Source: Candidatus Zipacnadia bacterium (GTDB lineage: Bacteria > Armatimonadota > Zipacnadia > JALGUG01). From it: 36,041 bases of DNA. The notes beneath the pieces are model-generated. The model ran no database searches. It had not been told where the DNA came from and saw only the letters and a list, made by a program, of their open reading frames with translations. The stretch's first letter is position 1; the number at the start of each line of letters is the position of its first letter. The stretch lies in contig JALGUG010000062.1 of assembly GCA_029820995.1 (NCBI GenBank), positions 1 to 36,041 of the forward strand. Direction: 5' to 3'. Shown here one piece after another: positions 35,031-36,041 of the stretch. The translations under genes and the position numbers were made by a program.

Positions 35031-36041
35031 GGACTCGATTGCCGGCAGTGGGGGCTGTGGTGCTTCTGCTCGGGCTCTGCGTTCCGGCGCAGGGAGCGGG
35101 GCCCAAGCTGCTCTACGTTGCCGCATCGGCTGACGCCTCGCGCGGGCTGTTCGACGGTGTTCTGAACGTGGCATGGGCCCGCGCCGGAGGCCGGCCCTAC
35201 GTCGTCGGGGCCGAGGGGGCCCCGGACCTGACGGAGCTGGGGCAGGCTCTCCGCCGCTTTCCGGTCGTGTTCGTTGACGCAAGCGCGGCACCGGGACTTG
35301 ACGAGGCTCGGGCCCGCATACTAGCCGAGTACGCGGCCGGTGGCGGCAACCTCATTCTGGAGGGCCTAAGCGTGGCCGAGAGGCTACGCGGGATCGCTCC
35401 GCTCGGGCCCGCCGGCGGAGCGGTTGCCGCCGGCCCGGTCAGCGCCCCCAACGCCGGGCACCCGGCGCTGCTTGGCCTGGGGTACGCACTGTGGTCCCCC
35501 CCGCGTGCTTCGGCTCAGCTCAGTAATGGCGGGCAGGCTATCTTGACGGCCGCCGGAGGCAAGGTGCCGTTGGCGGCCGTACGGCAGCAGGGCCGGGGGA
35601 AGGTCGTGGCCCTGGCCTACGACCACGACCCGGACACATTCTGCCCTCGAGAACGGCTGGGCTACGGCTCTCTATTGAGGCTGTTGAGCCTGCTCATGGC
35701 CAGGGCCGGCGACGAGGAAGTTCTCGCCGAAAGCCTGCGCGCCGCCCAGCGGCTGTTCATCTATGGCGCCTTCCCAGTGGGTTACGCGAAGTACCGTTTT
35801 GGCCTGAATGGTGGCAGTGCGCTCAAAGCGTATGACGAAGCCGAGCGCTGGTCAAGCGGGATGTTCGTGAGGCCCAGCGCTTGATCGGACAGGCCACCGG
35901 TCGCACAATGGCCGCGATTCAGGGCGTCCCGGCCTTGTGGGCCAAGGTCACGCCGAAGCAGGTTGACGAGGCCTCTGTGCAGCGCGAGATCCTGCTCCTG
36001 CCGGGAACGCTGGACGTGGTGCACAGCATGAACGTATCCGA
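35027..36041 (+). CDS. Exported glutamine-amidotransferase-like protein, frameshifted and cut by the window end
   Basis: GTG 35027 overlaps the previous stop (GTGA). A signal peptide (about 1-23, ending PAQGA) is followed by an alpha/beta region: KLLYVAASAD, FPVVFVDASA and ILAEYAAGGGNLILEG resemble class I amidotransferase/ThuA-like folds. I see no catalytic Cys nucleophile elbow, so activity is unproven. In frame 2 it stops at 35884 after 285 residues. Past about 35836 the +1 reading frame stays open to the window edge with protein-like sequence (LVKRDVREAQRLIGQ..., LLLPGTLDVVHSMNVS), so the gene most likely continues through a missing base or two near 35840-35880. The remainder lies outside the window. 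Confidence 0.6.

Noticed and set aside
1..36041. CRISPR array, insertion sequence, prophage or tRNA attachment site
   Set aside because: No regularly spaced repeats, transposase, integrase or tRNA gene were seen on either strand.

Overview
The window is high-GC bacterial DNA, densely coded on both strands. I see no tRNA, rRNA, CRISPR array, insertion sequence or prophage. The gene mix is a corrinoid-type URO-D family protein, heparinase II/III, sialidase-like and Gfo/Idh/MocA sugar-catabolism proteins, SUMF1-type proteins, giant secreted multidomain proteins ending in a FlgD-like Ig domain, and multihaem cytochromes. That mix suggests an uncultured, probably environmental bacterium of the kind found in Armatimonadota, Hydrogenedentota, Planctomycetes or Latescibacteria relatives. 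No marker here fixes the phylum, so this is an inference.

Layout. Positions 169-3190 (minus) hold a URO-D family protein, a membrane-anchored metallophosphatase/tetrahaem cytochrome and a small zinc-ribbon membrane protein. Positions 3439-5636 (minus) encode a Trk potassium uptake pair (trkH-trkA). Positions 5802-9760 (plus) encode an exported three-repeat protein of unknown function, a sialidase-like beta-propeller and a Gfo/Idh/MocA oxidoreductase. Positions 9765-13636 (minus) encode a secreted heparinase II/III-type lyase and a membrane-anchored SUMF1-domain protein. Positions 13822-21235 (minus) and 25482-32747 (plus) encode two giant paralogous M6-type metalloproteases. Between them lies a minus-strand cluster of a seven-haem cytochrome c, a membrane cytochrome b and hemA (glutamyl-tRNA reductase), which pairs an electron-transfer module with haem supply. 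Positions 32880-36041 (plus) are a tightly spaced run of exported proteins: a lipoprotein, a PQQ-type propeller, a small secreted protein and an amidotransferase-like protein that runs off the edge.

The most interesting observation is at 2333-2335. The metallophosphatase/cytochrome gene contains an in-frame TGA where the surrounding motif suggests a cysteine. It is followed at exactly 18 nt by a hairpin with a GGUCU apical loop, the same spacing and loop as the E. coli fdhF SECIS element as I recall it. Read through as selenocysteine, the gene gains a signal anchor and the N-terminal phosphatase motif, plus a promoter and start just upstream. This is a candidate new selenoprotein family member that standard gene calling would truncate.

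Other points: both giant proteases have near-consensus sigma-70 promoters with long leaders, and the 25 kb leader folds into a long rod-like hairpin plus a terminator-like hairpin. The 13.8-21.2 kb protease is split by a one-base frameshift in a CCCC run (20221-20224). The right-edge gene also shows a frame change near 35840-35880. These two frame changes could be assembly errors, and that caution also applies to the TGA.
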